Origin: Candidatus Jordarchaeia archaeon
GTDB taxonomy: Archaea > Asgardarchaeota > Jordiarchaeia > Jordiarchaeales > Jordiarchaeaceae
DNA length: 36,520 bases
Assembly (NCBI GenBank): GCA_029856435.1
Contig: JAHQXB010000024.1
Coordinates: 1 to 36,520, forward strand
Direction of reading: 5' to 3'
Both the position numbers and the translations under genes were made by a program. Positions 1 to 8,432 of the stretch are shown here, one piece after another (position 1 is the first letter of the stretch; every line of letters starts with the position of its first letter). The notes below the pieces were generated by a model. The model saw nothing but the letters and a program-made list of their open reading frames with translations. It did not search any database and was not told the DNA's origin.

Positions 1-152
1 GCTTCCAGCGTTTAGAGTAGGCTTTACGCCCATCTCCTCATCTGCTGGTTCGGGGGCTCACGGCTCCCCCATCCCATAGAGCTCGTTACCCTATGGGCTA
101 TATTTACACACGCATTCAGGTCTATGTCGTATTTTCTGCAAGGGAACATCCC
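1..152 (-). pseudogene. C-terminal remnant of IS200/IS605 TnpB, frameshifted
   Basis: On the minus strand this reads a typical TnpB tail: a zinc-finger-like Cys, then YDIDLNACVNIAHRV, the DxNAxxNI block that follows the last catalytic Asp in TnpB/OrfB. After MGWGSREPP the frame breaks in a run of five C (about positions 52-58). One extra C would let the reading continue as EPADEEMGVKPTLNAGS to the window edge, a usual TnpB ending. In the present frame it stops at 24-26. Nothing upstream of about 152 resembles the TnpB core, so the gene is truncated at its 5' side and continues, if at all, beyond base 1. It is a dead element, or an intact end with a homopolymer error. Family assignment is fairly sure from the DLNA motif; the exact borders are not. 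Confidence 0.6.
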
Positions 153-192
153 AAAAACTTTTTAGATTGTAAGAGTTATTTAAGTTCAACCG

Positions 193-228
193 CAATTCAT
201 CCCCCCCTTTCGGAAGGGGTCTTCTTGC
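193..228. repeat. IS605-like end hairpin
   Basis: A C-rich hairpin (CCCCTT at 204-209, AAGGGG at 214-219) is flanked by CAATTCAT on the left and TCTTCTTG on the right. The same two flanks surround the palindrome at 16196-16231. This suggests the two hairpins are the same end of one IS200/IS605-like family, here about 40 bp upstream of the TnpB remnant. Subterminal hairpins are the recognition sites of this family. The assignment is inferred from the shared flanks only. Confidence 0.45.
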
Positions 229-359
229 GAAGTGTATATAAAAAGGTTGAGTTGGCGGGTAATAGTTTCAATCAGAAGAAGGGGAAAAGGTCGAGAAGGT
301 TAGGGGGCTTTGTTTCCACCTTTTTGTGAACGTTGTATTATTCGATAGCCTTTTTTGGC

Positions 360-1019
360 TCATATTTTAATTCTATAAGCTTCGGGGAAAACTGATTCAG
401 ACGGGGAATATTTAGAGGGGGTGGTTGCAGTAGGGCATCCAATTTGAGGTTTAATTAGACTGTCTGTAGGGGGTAATGTTTTTGGCGAGATTGTTGATTT
501 ATTTAGGCTTTCTTGTGTTTCGAATATGATATGGTTTATGCTGTCCATGCTTTCTTGAACATTGACGTTTTGAGCTACGCTGGTTTCGAAGTATTTGGCG
601 TTAATCGTGGAACTGTATTCTCTCGCCTCGCTCTCATCAACTTGTCGGGGAAGATCAATTTTGTTACCTATAAGTATGCAGGGAACGTTACTAAGGACTC
701 CGTTTACTTCTTGGATCCATTTTTCGAGGTTTATGAAGGTTTCACGCCTTGTGACGTCATAAACGTAAATGATGCCTCGGGCGCCTCGGTAAAAGTTTTG
801 GCGTACAAACTTGAACTGCGGCTGGCCGCCTATGTCCCAATACTGGGAAATAATTTCTACACCGTTTATAGTCAGCTTTTTTGTGGCGAAATTTGCACCC
901 ACAGTTGCCATATAATTTACATTGAAGGTGTTTTGAGTATATTTCATAATGAGGCTGGTTTTACCTACACTTGCATCGCCGCATATGACGATTTTGTAAG
1001 TTTGTTTGGAGGCGGACAA
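360..1019 (-). CDS. Ras/Rab-type small GTPase
   Basis: A 219-residue P-loop GTPase of the Ras superfamily. All G motifs are visible: G1 GDASVGKT (14-21), switch I Thr39 (ATVGAN), G3 WDIGGQ (61-66) with the catalytic-type Gln66, G4 GNKID (118-122) and G5 ETSV (145-148). The G domain ends near residue 165 and is followed by a low-complexity Ser/Thr/Pro tail of about 50 residues. There is no C-terminal Cys box, so prenylation is not expected. The likely start is TTG at 1019 (GAAGG about 8-12 bases upstream); no ATG lies between it and the upstream in-frame stop. Such Rab-like GTPases are abundant in Asgard archaea and sporadic in other archaea. They act as GTP-dependent switches, often with Roadblock-type partners, one of which is encoded at 15418. 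The specific pathway is unknown. Confidence 0.9.
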   Translation of the reverse strand: MSASKQTYKIVICGDASVGKTSLIMKYTQNTFNVNYMATVGANFATKKLTINGVEIISQYWDIGGQPQFKFVRQNFYRGARGIIYVYDVTRRETFINLEKWIQEVNGVLSNVPCILIGNKIDLPRQVDESEAREYSSTINAKYFETSVAQNVNVQESMDSINHIIFETQESLNKSTISPKTLPPTDSLIKPQIGCPTATTPSKYSPSESVFPEAYRIKI

Positions 1020-1550
1020 TGGATTTTGCCTTCTTTCACTCCTTTTCCCTAATTTATAGTTAGGCTAAATAATATTTAAATTTTACTATGATGAAAAGTA
1101 TAAACAAAAATAAAAAGTATAACGAATTAATATCTATAAACATTTAAAAAAATCATATAAAATATAACAAAAGAAAAACCACCAGAATCAGGAAAACCAT
1201 CCACAGGAAGACCCAAAAACAAATGTTTAAAGCAGATTTAGAAAACCAAGCCTACCACATAAGCCTTAATCACCGATATCCAAAAAGATCCAAGTAAAAA
1301 ATAAAAATCGGAGACATAAGACTATTAGTTAGCCCCCAAGGTTCAACACTTCAATGGGAAGGATTTGCCTTGCGGAGAAAAATTTTAGCAATCATTTTGA
1401 TTCTACTATTCCTTGGAACCTTATTGGCCGCACTCTTTACAGCCATATATTAATAGCAAAACAATTGCTCAGAAACAGGTGAGGTGTTAAAGTAGCTAAA
1501 AACTATTTAGATCATTGTGACTATCCTAACTCTTTCGAGTTACACAATTT
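1020..1550. other. Intergenic gap, AT-rich
   Basis: About 530 bases between the GTPase start and the DUF763 stop. The first 300 bases are extremely AT-rich and probably hold the GTPase promoter; TATA-like stretches occur near 1060-1160. The only coding hint is a 27-codon membrane peptide at 1370-1453 on the plus strand. No RNA gene or repeat was recognised. Confidence 0.5.
1370..1453 (+). CDS. Possible single-pass membrane micropeptide
   Basis: A 27-codon reading frame starts at TTG and encodes Leu-Arg-Arg-Lys followed by about 20 hydrophobic residues (ILAIILILLFLGTLLAALF) and a short polar end. A GGAAGG motif lies 7 bases before the TTG. The positive N-terminus followed by one hydrophobic helix is what a small membrane protein would look like. 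It sits alone in a long AT-rich gap, opposite in direction to both neighbours. Random AT-rich DNA often codes for hydrophobic residues, so this is a weak call based on the SD spacing and hydrophobic pattern. Confidence 0.3.
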   Translation: MRRKILAIILILLFLGTLLAALFTAIY

Positions 1551-2687
1551 TTATTCGGTTAGCGGTGCGTACTGTTGCAGTCTTCTGAGGGCTTGGGTTT
1601 TTTCTTTTGTCTCGGTTTTTGCTTCTTCCACCACTTTTTTTAGGAACGCTGTTGCCTCATCCATGGATTTTTTGTTAACCGGGTAAGGAACTCCATCTTT
1701 GCCCCCGAAGGCAAAAGAATATTTCACCGGGTCCTTCCAGCTGGGCGGTTTTCCATATATTAGTCCTGATATCATAGCTAGTGCTTTTACTGTGGATGGG
1801 CCTATTCCCCTGAAGGAGAGGAGTTCTTCATAGTTTTTGGGTTGAGCTTGGTAGGCTTTCATTAGGGCTTTCCAATTTACACTTTTCAAGAGGTTGAGGT
1901 GTAAGGGAGGAGATACATTGGTTTGAGGCACCCATTTTAGGAGAGTCTCCTGGTTTAGGGGTTTGTCTGATAATATGGTTTTGAGGTGCTGAGGATTATC
2001 ATTCACTAGGTCTGTTGATATTTTTCTACACTCCTCACTATATTTAGAGGTCATGTCCAGTACCTTTTTGTGGGAGACTTCTCCCACTATTGCGGTGTGC
2101 GGCTCCTCAACAAATGTTTTGAAGGTCCCTTTGAGCCAATGGTATCTGCGGGCTTTTCTGATTTCTGGATTCATACCTTGTTGTATTACGCTCCAATCAC
2201 CTTCCTCCGTTATAAAGATGCAGTGATGATAGAGCTGGTAACCGGCTTGTATGGCGGTGTTATCCACCTTTGCAGACATGCGGCTTGCATACTTTAGGTC
2301 TTCTACCTTTGCTTCCGAAAGATCAAAGAGTTCCCCTATTTGAGGTATTTCAAGAGGTGTCTTTCTGGAGGTTGAACCTTTACCTCCAGCTACCGCTATC
2401 CCGTGTTCTCCTGGCCTCATAGCTAGCTTTAGGGCTGAGCATGTTACCGTGGTGGTTCCGGAGCTGTGCCAGTCGAAACCCAACACGCAGGACAGAGCTT
2501 GGAAGAAGAAGGGGTTTGAGAGTCTCTGGATTAATTCCTTTGCCCCATACTCATCGATGATTATGGAAACTATGGCATCTGCCAGCTTAACCATACGGCC
2601 GAATAGCCACTTTGGAGCCTTTCCTCCATGCAAGGGGAGATCTGCAACACCTGCCCGGTACATCCTTCCTTCATCCCTAAGAATCAC
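1551..2687 (-). CDS. DUF763 family protein
   Basis: The N-terminus RAGVADLPLHGGKAPKWL is the signature of DUF763, a family of about 370-400 residues found in archaea and some bacteria and without an established function. The 378-residue length fits. Near residues 290-305 the stretch LLSFRGIGPSTVKALAMI resembles a helix-hairpin-helix, which suggests DNA binding, but this is an inference. The earliest start is GTG at 2687. ATG at 2663 (protein MYRAGVADL) is the better match to the family's usual beginning and has GGAAGG directly in front. It is a single gene with its own promoter region; neither neighbour suggests a pathway. Confidence 0.85.
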   Translation of the reverse strand: MILRDEGRMYRAGVADLPLHGGKAPKWLFGRMVKLADAIVSIIIDEYGAKELIQRLSNPFFFQALSCVLGFDWHSSGTTTVTCSALKLAMRPGEHGIAVAGGKGSTSRKTPLEIPQIGELFDLSEAKVEDLKYASRMSAKVDNTAIQAGYQLYHHCIFITEEGDWSVIQQGMNPEIRKARRYHWLKGTFKTFVEEPHTAIVGEVSHKKVLDMTSKYSEECRKISTDLVNDNPQHLKTILSDKPLNQETLLKWVPQTNVSPPLHLNLLKSVNWKALMKAYQAQPKNYEELLSFRGIGPSTVKALAMISGLIYGKPPSWKDPVKYSFAFGGKDGVPYPVNKKSMDEATAFLKKVVEEAKTETKEKTQALRRLQQYAPLTE

Positions 2688-2784
2688 TGAAACGTAGATG
2701 AATTTAAATTGTTCCCAAAAAATTAGAGAAATATAAAATATGTGTTAAAAATGAAAATGATAATTACAAAAAGTTTCTTGGTTT

Positions 2785-3969
2785 TTAGAATTCGGCAAGG
2801 GTAGTTACGGGTTTTACGCGATTCTTTGCAGTAAAGAGTTGGTATAATTCCACTAGTTCTTCGTGGGCTACACTTGTTTTCCTGCCAAAAAGGTACTGTT
2901 CCTGTATCTTGTTTAAAATCTTGCTTATGACGGGGTCTGTTTTTTCGACATTTATACCAAATTCTTTAAGTATGAAGACTATACTTTCTCTACCTGTTGT
3001 CTCCCCTATGACTATCTTGTCTCTCATAGAACCTTCTTTTATGCCCACCTCTGCAGCCCTCACTTTTTCATAAAGGTTCACGTCTCTGAGTACACCGTGA
3101 GCATGAATGCCGGACTCGTGGCGGTAAATGTTTAAACCAGTAATGGGAGTGTTTGGTGGCGGGTCTATGCCAGACACGTTTTGCACAAATGTGGCTAGTT
3201 CTGCCAGTTTGCTCACATCGTATTTCTTGATGTTGAAGTGTTTGTAGAGATTGTATAGGACTTGCTCAAGGGAGGTGAAGCCGCCGCGTTCGCCCAATCT
3301 GCAGACACTGGTGTCCAGCCACTTGGCTCCTGCCCTGTATGCTTCTAGAGTGTTACCCACACCCAAACCCATATCGTCGTGCCCATGAAATTCTATGTCC
3401 ACTTTAATTCTCTTTGCGAGTTTTGAGATGATGTTGTATGTTTCATGAGGTATGAGTTCTCCCAATGTATCGCAGTATCTTATTCTGTCTGCGCCTGCTT
3501 CGGTGACTGCGTCAGCGAAGTCTATTAGGTATTCGGGTTCTGTGCCAACACTTTTTTCAGCGTTTACAGATACGTATAAATCGTGCTCTTTTGCGAAGGA
3601 TACCGCTTCGCACATGTTTTCTATTATTTGTTCCTTGGTCATCTGTAGTTTCTGTTCACGATGATGTTTTTCTGTTGCTATGGACAGAGCTACGGCTCCG
3701 AATTTAAGTTTGGTGTTAAGAGATTTCTCTAGGTCTACTTTTAAGCCCCTGTGCCAGACTAGCAACTTTTTATCTAGTCCTATTTTGTTTAGTTCTCGTA
3801 TCAAGAAGTAATCTTTGAGCACGTATCCGGGACAAAAGACTTCTATTTGGTCTATTCCTATCTCGTCCAGCCTTTTGGCTATTTCTACGCACTCATATAG
3901 TGTGAAGTATACTCCAGGCATCTGCCTGCCGTCTCTCAGAGTAGTATCACAAATGTATACATCATGCAT
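2785..3969 (-). CDS. Homocitrate/isopropylmalate synthase family enzyme
   Basis: A 394-residue DRE-TIM metallolyase of the acetyl-CoA-dependent Claisen condensing group. Evidence: DTTLRDGRQMPG near residue 8, the metal-binding EFHGHDDMGLG near 193-203, RLGERGGFTSLEQ, and PNTPITGLNIYRHESGIHAHG, which matches the conserved HESGIH region. It ends without the C-terminal LeuA allosteric domain, like NifV/AksA-type homocitrate synthases and Re-citrate synthases. The motif RDGRQ has Arg where many homocitrate synthases have Glu (RDGEQ), so homocitrate, isopropylmalate, citramalate or Re-citrate formation are all possible. No lysine, leucine or nif genes are nearby to decide. The minus-strand promoter region contains a long inverted repeat (4079-4135), so it may be repressor-controlled. 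Confidence 0.85.
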   Translation of the reverse strand: MHDVYICDTTLRDGRQMPGVYFTLYECVEIAKRLDEIGIDQIEVFCPGYVLKDYFLIRELNKIGLDKKLLVWHRGLKVDLEKSLNTKLKFGAVALSIATEKHHREQKLQMTKEQIIENMCEAVSFAKEHDLYVSVNAEKSVGTEPEYLIDFADAVTEAGADRIRYCDTLGELIPHETYNIISKLAKRIKVDIEFHGHDDMGLGVGNTLEAYRAGAKWLDTSVCRLGERGGFTSLEQVLYNLYKHFNIKKYDVSKLAELATFVQNVSGIDPPPNTPITGLNIYRHESGIHAHGVLRDVNLYEKVRAAEVGIKEGSMRDKIVIGETTGRESIVFILKEFGINVEKTDPVISKILNKIQEQYLFGRKTSVAHEELVELYQLFTAKNRVKPVTTLAEF

Positions 3970-4078
3970 TTACTACACCTTTGATACAAATCATATTTTT
4001 TCCACTCAGTTCCTTAAGGGTAGGAAATTGGTTTGTTACTATGCATTCATTATTTATATTTGTATCGGAAATATATAC

Positions 4079-4135
4079 TTGTACCAAATAAAATTTGATT
4101 ATTAATTTACATATGTAAAAATAAATTTGGTACAA
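4079..4135. promoter_or_regulatory. 11-bp inverted repeat upstream of the synthase gene
   Basis: TTGTACCAAAT (4079-4089) is exactly repeated in inverted orientation as ATTTGGTACAA (4125-4135). Between them lies a perfect 12-base palindrome, TTACATATGTAA (4107-4118). The block is about 110 bases upstream of the start at 3969 and in very AT-rich DNA. A pair of operator half-sites or dimer sites for a transcription factor is the simplest reading; a cruciform or a transposon scar is less likely. The regulator is unknown. Confidence 0.45.
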
Positions 4136-4246
4136 TGTAAACATTTTTATTTTTATGTTAAATTTATTGGAGACAACTATTTTTAACTCTATCGGAAAAA
4201 TTCAAGTGGGAGATGGTTCCGGCCGCAAATCCTTCTATTGTCACTC

Positions 4247-4918
4247 CTATTCTGTTTTTCCCAATTCGGGGTAAAATCGGCTTGCTGAGTCGCAGATCCC
4301 ATTTAGAACACACTTCGGACATTTAGGTTTAGGCTTACAGATGCGCCTTCCATGCTCAATCATGTTTATGTGAAATGAGTAAACTTGCTCTTCGGGAACA
4401 ATTTTTTGGAGTATTTTGTGTGCCTTAAGGCGGTCTGCGTTTCCAATTAGGCTAAGTCTTTTTGATACTCGATGAATATGGGTATCTACGGGTAGAACTG
4501 GCTTGCCGAATGAGAAGAGAAGGACACAGGCCGCGGTTTTTGGACCCACACCTTTGAGCTTTGTGAGAAAGGATAACGCTTCCTCCGTGGGAATTTCTTT
4601 TAGGTAAGATAAGTCAAGATTTCTTCTCTTCTCCATAATTGCGACAAGTGTTCCCTTTATCCTCTTGGCTTTAATGTTGCCCAGCCCGCCAATCCTTATG
4701 ACTTCTGCTATTTCCTCTTCAGAGGCGCCTATGAGGTCTTCCCAAACAGGATATTTTCTCTTCAGGTTAGAGAAGGCAGAATAACTATTTCTATCGGAAG
4801 TGTTCTGAGACAATATGGTTAGCACCAGCTGGTCGAGGGGGTCAAACTTCTTTTTCCACTTTTTCTCTCCATACTCCCGATTCAGAAGCTCTATTACTCT
4901 AATTACCTTCACATTCAC
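4247..4918 (-). CDS. nth: Endonuclease III-type DNA glycosylase
   Basis: An HhH-GPD base-excision repair glycosylase/AP lyase acting on oxidised pyrimidines. The helix-hairpin-helix LKGVGPKTAACVL carries the catalytic Lys, and VDTHIHR carries the catalytic Asp. The C-terminal iron-sulfur loop is CKPKPKCPKCVLNGIC (C-x5-C-x2-C-x5-C), one residue shorter in the first spacing than the E. coli enzyme. A longer TTG start at 4936 exists, but GGAGGA lies between it and a GTG at 4918, so initiation at GTG (protein MNVKVIRVIELL, 223 residues) is better supported. It is an isolated gene between two metabolic genes. The family call is secure; substrate range (Nth, or a MIG/MutY-like variant) cannot be read from sequence alone, though there is no MutY C-terminal domain. 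Confidence 0.92.
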   Translation of the reverse strand: MNVKVIRVIELLNREYGEKKWKKKFDPLDQLVLTILSQNTSDRNSYSAFSNLKRKYPVWEDLIGASEEEIAEVIRIGGLGNIKAKRIKGTLVAIMEKRRNLDLSYLKEIPTEEALSFLTKLKGVGPKTAACVLLFSFGKPVLPVDTHIHRVSKRLSLIGNADRLKAHKILQKIVPEEQVYSFHINMIEHGRRICKPKPKCPKCVLNGICDSASRFYPELGKTE

Positions 4919-5054
4919 ACCCGTACTTTCCTCCAAAAATGTTAATTTTTACACAAGCCCCCTAACAGGCTAATGGGAAAAAATCCTTTGTATATCTTAA
5001 ATTTTCCAACAAAAGAAACGAATAAAATGAAAAAAGGGGGAATTTAGGACTTGT

Positions 5055-6098
5055 CTATTTTGGTTCTAGTTTTTTGAAGACTGCTGGTGCAATCAGTGTT
5101 ACCCATAATCCCATTAGGGCATAAACTGGGAATTGAAGCGGCCCCCAAGGAACCTTGTCTAAGAGGTAGTATGCGGGCAGAGCAACTATTGCGCCTAGAA
5201 TAATTCTTATGACAGCGTACTTCCAAGACTTTGGTGTTGTAAAATGAACATATTTTTGTTCCAAGATTGCTCCTGAAAGGAAGCCTGCTATAGCCCCAGG
5301 AAGATACCAACTTATTCCCCATTCAAAGGGATATACTATGAGCAATATGAGTGGTAGAGTTCCCGTTATGTAGCCAGCGGTGAGTAGATATAGGTACCAG
5401 CCCACTTCCCAGTTGAAGGGAATTACTGAAGCAATGAGGAGGAGAACAATAACTATGATTACTATCCTAATCCAAGTACTCTTTGGAAGTTTTGCATCGA
5501 TTAAGCTCCAGGTTCTATCAGCAATTAGCGCAAACACTGCAAAGATGAGTAGTCCTAGGAGGATGCCGAAAATCACGTCTGTGGGCCAATGTGCTCCCAA
5601 GTAAACTCTGCTTATGGAAACAAGGACTGACACCAAGGCGGCTAGTGCAAATAGGAGGATACCCCGTTTTGACACTGCGGGGGCTTCCTTCTTTGCAAGC
5701 CAAGCAAGTGTAAACGCGGCGGCGGTGACTGTTTGTGCATGTCCACTAGGCATTGAGGGCCCCTCTGGAAAGTATAGTTTCTTGGACTCGAAGAATGAGG
5801 GTCTGGGCCGGCCAATAACATATTTTAGAGTGAAGTTGATAAGCGAGCTGAAAACGAGGAGCAGTGCTAGAAATATGCCTTCCCGCTTGTAGCCAAGCCA
5901 GTATATTATTGCAGTTAGTACAAATAAGGCCATTTCGTTCCCCAAAGAGGTGATAACAAACCAGAATTTGTCAAGAAGGGGATTCCCACCAAGGAATCCC
6001 CAAGGGGTCCAGAAACTTCCCTGAATAGTCCAAAGAACTCCTAGATCCCAAGTATACCAGTAATTTAGAGCCATAATTAGAAATAGAGATTCTTCCAT
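5055..6098 (-). CDS. PAP2-superfamily membrane phosphatase
   Basis: A 347-residue polytopic membrane protein with the three PAP2 motifs in order: KYVIGRPRP (C1), PSGHAQT (C2, catalytic-type His) and SRVYLGAHWPTDVIFG (C3, nucleophilic-type His and Asp). These enzymes remove phosphate from lipid phosphates such as polyprenyl diphosphate or phosphatidate analogues at the membrane surface. The catalytic core takes roughly residues 50-200. A further set of about four hydrophobic segments (200-340) follows, which makes the protein longer than a minimal PAP2 protein of about 200 residues. GGTGA lies 7 bases upstream of the ATG. In an archaeon the natural substrate may be an isoprenoid diphosphate carrier, which is an inference. 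Confidence 0.9.
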   Translation of the reverse strand: MEESLFLIMALNYWYTWDLGVLWTIQGSFWTPWGFLGGNPLLDKFWFVITSLGNEMALFVLTAIIYWLGYKREGIFLALLLVFSSLINFTLKYVIGRPRPSFFESKKLYFPEGPSMPSGHAQTVTAAAFTLAWLAKKEAPAVSKRGILLFALAALVSVLVSISRVYLGAHWPTDVIFGILLGLLIFAVFALIADRTWSLIDAKLPKSTWIRIVIIVIVLLLIASVIPFNWEVGWYLYLLTAGYITGTLPLILLIVYPFEWGISWYLPGAIAGFLSGAILEQKYVHFTTPKSWKYAVIRIILGAIVALPAYYLLDKVPWGPLQFPVYALMGLWVTLIAPAVFKKLEPK

Positions 6099-6600
6099 AA
6101 CTTTTTCACCATATAATTTTCCTTACTGTTTTTTTTGAGCTCAATGTAATTACTGTTTACCATCTTAAGAATATAAAAATTCGTTTTTTGAAAAAAAGAT
6201 GGAGTAGTTCTTCCTTGGAATGATAAAAAAGATCTCCCTGTATAGGATAATGGAGAGTTGATTGGGGTTTGAATGGAGTGTGTCTATTAAAGGCTTCACA
6301 ATTTTGAGTCCTCGAAGAGAATTAAACTCTATTCTTACATTCCTTCTTCAAGCTCTGTGGAGGGTGTATGGGGGATCAAAAAAATGTTTGGAGTAAGTTT
6401 TATTTCTTTGAAATAAGTAACTACTAAAAGTGTGTTTGTCTCTCTGCTGGCAGGATTTTGGCGAAATCCATAAAGGTATATTAAAAAATAATTTTAATAG
6501 TAAAATATTTATTATTTAAAAATCGTAGAAGAATATAATAAATATGTTAAAAGTGTAGCTGTTTATTTCCCGGTTTATGGGTTTTCCGAGAAGAAAGCCT
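6099..6600. other. Divergent intergenic region
   Basis: About 500 bases between the divergent PAP2 and transporter genes. It is AT-rich, with TATA-like stretches near 6478-6520 that fit a promoter for the transporter. No open frame with a convincing SD, no repeat and no RNA gene were recognised. Confidence 0.4.
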
Positions 6601-8109
6601 ATGTTTAGTTTGGAAAGTGTAGTGAGCAAACTTATCCCAACGTGGGCAGAATACTTACTTCAACCGCCTCTTTCAGCCCAGATAATTTTCACTTTAATTC
6701 TTTTAGTCACATTCATTTTGATTGCAACTAGGCGCATTCATGGAACTGTTGCGGCTCTGGGAGGCGCGGTGGCCACACTTATTTTTGGAGTCTATTTCTC
6801 AAAAGTTTATTACTGGGTTCCCTACTTTACATTCTATGTCTCGGGAGGTCTGGTAATCAGAGAACTACTTTTTTCAGCCAGCGATGTTTATAAAGAGTTT
6901 ATAGATTGGTCCACTCTGCTCATCATTATTTCTGTTGTTATTATTACTACGGTTGCTAGCCACTCCGGACTATTCGAGTACATTATACTTAAGGTGGTGA
7001 AACTTAGTGGAGGGGACATAAGAAAACTCTTTCTCAGCATATGGTTTTTGGCTTTTCTTCTAACCATGTTGCTAAGCGGTGACCCAACAGCAATCATGCT
7101 AACTCCCCTAATATTGTTAATATGTAAGGTATTGGACTTAAATCCTGCACCCTACTTATTTGGCACCGTCTTCGTGGTTAACGTAGCTGCTGCTTCCACC
7201 CTTGTCGCTAGTTTCATAAACATTCTGGTATCTGGTCATTACAATTCTGATCCGTCACGCTGGCTATCCTATCCTACATTTATGGTTTTAGGTTTGCCCT
7301 TCTCTCTTCTCTGCATGGGTATAGTAATACTATTTGTATTCCGCAGGTATGGAGAAGCCTTCAGGGTGCCACAAGAAAAAGCCGAGTATTGGGAGTTGAG
7401 AGCGGAGTTGCTATCCTTGGATGCAAAAATTCTGATAGAAAATCCAAAAATGTTTCGGAGGCTGAGCGTACTTCTGACAACGGCTGTAATAGGTTTTATA
7501 GTTGCGGGATTGTTACACGTCCCATTTTATGTGGTTTCCCTGTTTTTTGCCTTCGCCTTCATTTTGGTGAGCGGAGTTGATCCTGTTAAAACCCTTAGGG
7601 AGGTGGATTGGAGCCTAGTGTTCTTCTTTATAGGAGTATTCATAATTGTGGGTGGGGTACACAGCACCAAAATCTTGGAAAGTCTTGGAAGTAATCTTGG
7701 TAGCCTGACGACTGGCAATGTTCTAGGAACAATCAGCCTCGTGACATTATTTTGTGGTTTATTATCAGGAGTGATGGACAACATTTCTGTAACTACAGCA
7801 CTATTGTACGTTACACCCAGCCTATCCGCATCCGCCATAATAAATCAAAACCTCATAATATGGTCACTAATATTCGGATCTAATGTGGGAAATAATCTAA
7901 CTCCCATAGGAAGCTTACCAAACCTCCTAGCCCTCACAAGCTTGGAAAAAGAGAATATTAGAGTTACATGGTTTGAATTTATGAAACTAGGAGTGCCCAT
8001 AGTAATCATATGTCTCTTTGCCGCCATACTGTCGCTAACTTTAATTGGACACATTCTCGGTTGGGGAGTAGACATCACCAGTCTCTTCTCCTATCTATAC
8101 TCGCAGTAG
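6601..8109 (+). CDS. ArsB/NhaD-type ion transporter, copy 1
   Basis: A 502-residue protein with about 11-12 hydrophobic segments, of the ion transporter (IT) superfamily that includes ArsB, NhaD and SLC13/DASS carriers. Family features are an early ALGGAVATL helix, the STLLIIISVVIITTVASHSG block near residue 100, LSGDPTAIMLTPLI (helical hairpin), and the repeat-related VMDNISVTTALLYVTPSLS and GSNVGNNLTPIGSLPNLLAL near the C-terminus. ATG at 6601 is preferred to 6577 because it aligns with the start of the paralogue at 8433. The substrate (arsenite, Na+/H+, dicarboxylate, citrate) cannot be assigned. It is the first of a tandem pair separated by 323 bases. Confidence 0.85.
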   Translation: MFSLESVVSKLIPTWAEYLLQPPLSAQIIFTLILLVTFILIATRRIHGTVAALGGAVATLIFGVYFSKVYYWVPYFTFYVSGGLVIRELLFSASDVYKEFIDWSTLLIIISVVIITTVASHSGLFEYIILKVVKLSGGDIRKLFLSIWFLAFLLTMLLSGDPTAIMLTPLILLICKVLDLNPAPYLFGTVFVVNVAAASTLVASFINILVSGHYNSDPSRWLSYPTFMVLGLPFSLLCMGIVILFVFRRYGEAFRVPQEKAEYWELRAELLSLDAKILIENPKMFRRLSVLLTTAVIGFIVAGLLHVPFYVVSLFFAFAFILVSGVDPVKTLREVDWSLVFFFIGVFIIVGGVHSTKILESLGSNLGSLTTGNVLGTISLVTLFCGLLSGVMDNISVTTALLYVTPSLSASAIINQNLIIWSLIFGSNVGNNLTPIGSLPNLLALTSLEKENIRVTWFEFMKLGVPIVIICLFAAILSLTLIGHILGWGVDITSLFSYLYSQ

Positions 8110-8432
8110 AGCATCTTAAAGATAGAAACCTTTTGACACTCTTCGTAACTAAAGTGAGAAGCCTTCACGCCGACGTTTTGGAAGTATTTTGTCTTAAACC
8201 CTCCGTAAGACGTGTTTCTGGGAAAATTACAAAAATGTTTTCCATAGTGAAGGTTTAAAGCTAACAGCTAAATCGAGAATTAGTTAAATTCAAGAAATAG
8301 CATGTTAAATGCCTTAAAATTTAAAAAGTTTTTCTTTGATATATATTTAAAACATCTAAAGGTAAAACGCTCAGCCGCCCTAATTTTGCCTTCGTAAGAT
8401 TTAAGGTGCCGATTGGATAGGAGTGTAAGGAT
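8110..8432. ncRNA. Possible structured RNA or leader between transporter copies
   Basis: This gap between the tandem transporters contains nested complementary arms. CCTTCAC (8162-8168) pairs with GTGAAGG (8247-8253) and encloses GTCTTA/TAAGAC (8191-8196 with 8206-8211) and GGAAAA/TTTTCC (8221-8226 with 8238-8243). The arrangement is a three-way-junction shape of about 90 bases. The remainder (8254-8432) is AT-rich and holds TATA-like sequence near 8340 and the SD of copy 2. The pairing was found by eye and short stems are common by chance, so the RNA call is tentative. Confidence 0.25.

Noticed and set aside
513-1052. 179-codon frame on the plus strand
   Set aside because: It is antisense to the small GTPase, whose full set of G motifs is on the minus strand.
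3962-4144. 60-codon frame on the minus strand upstream of the synthase
   Set aside because: It is rich in Ile, Tyr, Phe and Lys as AT-rich DNA gives by chance, lacks an SD and overlaps the inverted repeat.
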